A stretch of 7,336 bases of DNA from Acidobacteriota bacterium (GTDB taxonomy: Bacteria; Acidobacteriota; Terriglobia; Terriglobales; Acidobacteriaceae). Shown here in pieces: positions 6,567 through 7,336 of the stretch (positions are counted from its first letter, which is position 1; each line of letters begins with the position of its first letter). Location: assembly GCA_021851625.1 (NCBI GenBank), contig JAJZCX010000068.1, positions 1 to 7,336 on the forward strand. The letters run 5' to 3'. The notes under the pieces were generated by a model. The model was not told the origin of the DNA. It saw only the letters and a program-made list of their open reading frames with translations, and did not search any database. The translations under genes and the position numbers were made by a program.

Positions 6567-7336
6567 ATGCTCGATTCGATCACCAATGTCATTGCTGCGA
6601 TTGCGGCCCTGGGCACTGCATCCTTTGGCCTAGTCGATGCCACCAAAGCCTTTTGGGGCGGCATCTCGCGCGTAGGCTTTTCGCACATACAGCGCAGAGT
6701 GCAACAGCTCTTTAAGCCGGGAACCCCTGTAAATGACCGCACCACCCCTCTGGCACTGGGTGCAATTCTCGGCACGCTGCGCGCCAACTGGATCAACGGC
6801 ACGGCGCTTGCGGACCAGAAGGCCATTGCCAAATCCCTGCTCAAATTGTGCCTGTCTCCAGAGACTGCTAAAGAATTTGCCGAAGCCACCGGCGTCGATG
6901 GAAAGTTGCTGGCCAGCGTCGCTGTTAAGCTCACACCGAAGGAGCGCCCCACACAAGAGAAGACGCATAGCCAAAAGAAGGCAAAAGACCAAGAGAAGGC
7001 GCTCACCGAAGAGGAGGCGGACCTTTTTGGCCGCTTTGATCTCATCCTGACCGCCCTGCTGGATGAGGGCTACCAACGCGCGGATCAGTGTTACTGCGAC
7101 GGAACCAAACTGCTGGCCGGGATTTTTTCGGTGGCCATCGCCTTGTTTGCCGGCTGGGATCTGCACCAAGGCGTACCGCTGCTGGCAATCGCGCCTGTAA
7201 CCCAAGCTGCCCACTGCTACTGGGGCCACTCCGACATGTGGATGGCGCTGCTGGTCGGCATTCTGGCCACGCCGCTGGCCCCCGTGGCCAAGGATTTGAC
7301 CAATGCGGTGAATGCAGGCGTGGATGCGGTGCAGGC
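6567..7336 (+). CDS. Membrane protein of unknown function (3' end missing)
   Basis: The frame is open from ATG 6567 to the right edge, giving 256 complete residues, and I cannot assign a function. Residues 4-30 are hydrophobic to amphipathic (ITNVIAAIAALGTASFGLVDA) and could be a first membrane helix or an uncleaved anchor. Residues 35-120 look like a soluble alpha-helical domain. A highly charged Lys/Glu/Gln-rich stretch (122-151) is probably a flexible linker or coiled coil. After a soluble helix with a Cys-Tyr-Cys motif (175-177) come two to three hydrophobic segments (about 181-197, 203-216 and 224-242), which should be membrane helices. I recall similar uncharacterised proteins beginning with the same SITNVIA..A..GTASFGLVDA.K pattern in Acidobacteria. 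The coding frame is supported by the excellent ribosome binding site and by codon third-position GC bias like that of the neighbours. It follows the putative regulator on the same strand after 101 bases and may have its own promoter. Confidence 0.8.
   Translation, partial: MLDSITNVIAAIAALGTASFGLVDATKAFWGGISRVGFSHIQRRVQQLFKPGTPVNDRTTPLALGAILGTLRANWINGTALADQKAIAKSLLKLCLSPETAKEFAEATGVDGKLLASVAVKLTPKERPTQEKTHSQKKAKDQEKALTEEEADLFGRFDLILTALLDEGYQRADQCYCDGTKLLAGIFSVAIALFAGWDLHQGVPLLAIAPVTQAAHCYWGHSDMWMALLVGILATPLAPVAKDLTNAVNAGVDAVQ

Noticed and set aside
6497..7045. Minus-strand open frames over the right-hand part of the window (also 6630-7229 and 5695-6357)
   Set aside because: They lie opposite frames with better coding evidence (strong ribosome site at 6555-6562, conserved regulator module) and show no protein family features.
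1..7336. Mobile elements, CRISPR arrays, tRNA or rRNA genes
   Set aside because: No transposase or integrase motifs, no regularly spaced repeats and no tRNA/rRNA-like segments were seen on reading both strands.

Overview
The window looks like chromosomal DNA from an acidobacterium, probably class Acidobacteriia/Terriglobia. The basis is a large Oar-like TonB-dependent outer-membrane receptor, a secreted three-domain GH3 glycosidase, and two proteins of unknown function whose sequences resemble lineages I remember mainly from Acidobacteria. Base composition is moderately GC-rich. This placement comes from family recognition only; there is no rRNA or other marker gene in the window. I see no mobile element, CRISPR array, tRNA or rRNA.

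Layout. (1) Positions 1-2596, + strand: the C-terminal 860 or so residues of an Oar-like TonB-dependent receptor, cut by the left edge. (2) Positions 2597-2704: a short convergent gap holding a strong intrinsic terminator that works on the minus strand. (3) Positions 2705-5035, - strand: a complete secreted GH3 glycoside hydrolase (776 aa). (4) Positions 5036-5265: a divergent intergenic region of about 230 bases with a perfect 7+7 inverted repeat, the best operator candidate here. (5) Positions 5266-6465, + strand: a 399-aa single-pass membrane protein. Its cytoplasmic N-terminal module looks like a winged-helix DNA-binding domain, and its C-terminal domain has no function I can name. (6) Positions 6567-7336, + strand: a membrane protein of unknown function with an excellent ribosome binding site, cut by the right edge.

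How they may work together. The receptor and the GH3 enzyme fit uptake and hydrolysis of oligosaccharides at the cell envelope, but they are convergent and so are not one operon. The GH3 gene and the putative transmembrane regulator are divergent and share a control region with a palindrome. This suggests a local circuit in which the membrane regulator, perhaps sensing something outside the cytoplasm, controls the hydrolase and itself. That circuit is an inference from arrangement and domain form. The least understood parts, and the best candidates for something undescribed, are the membrane regulator with its C-terminal domain and the truncated membrane protein at the right edge.
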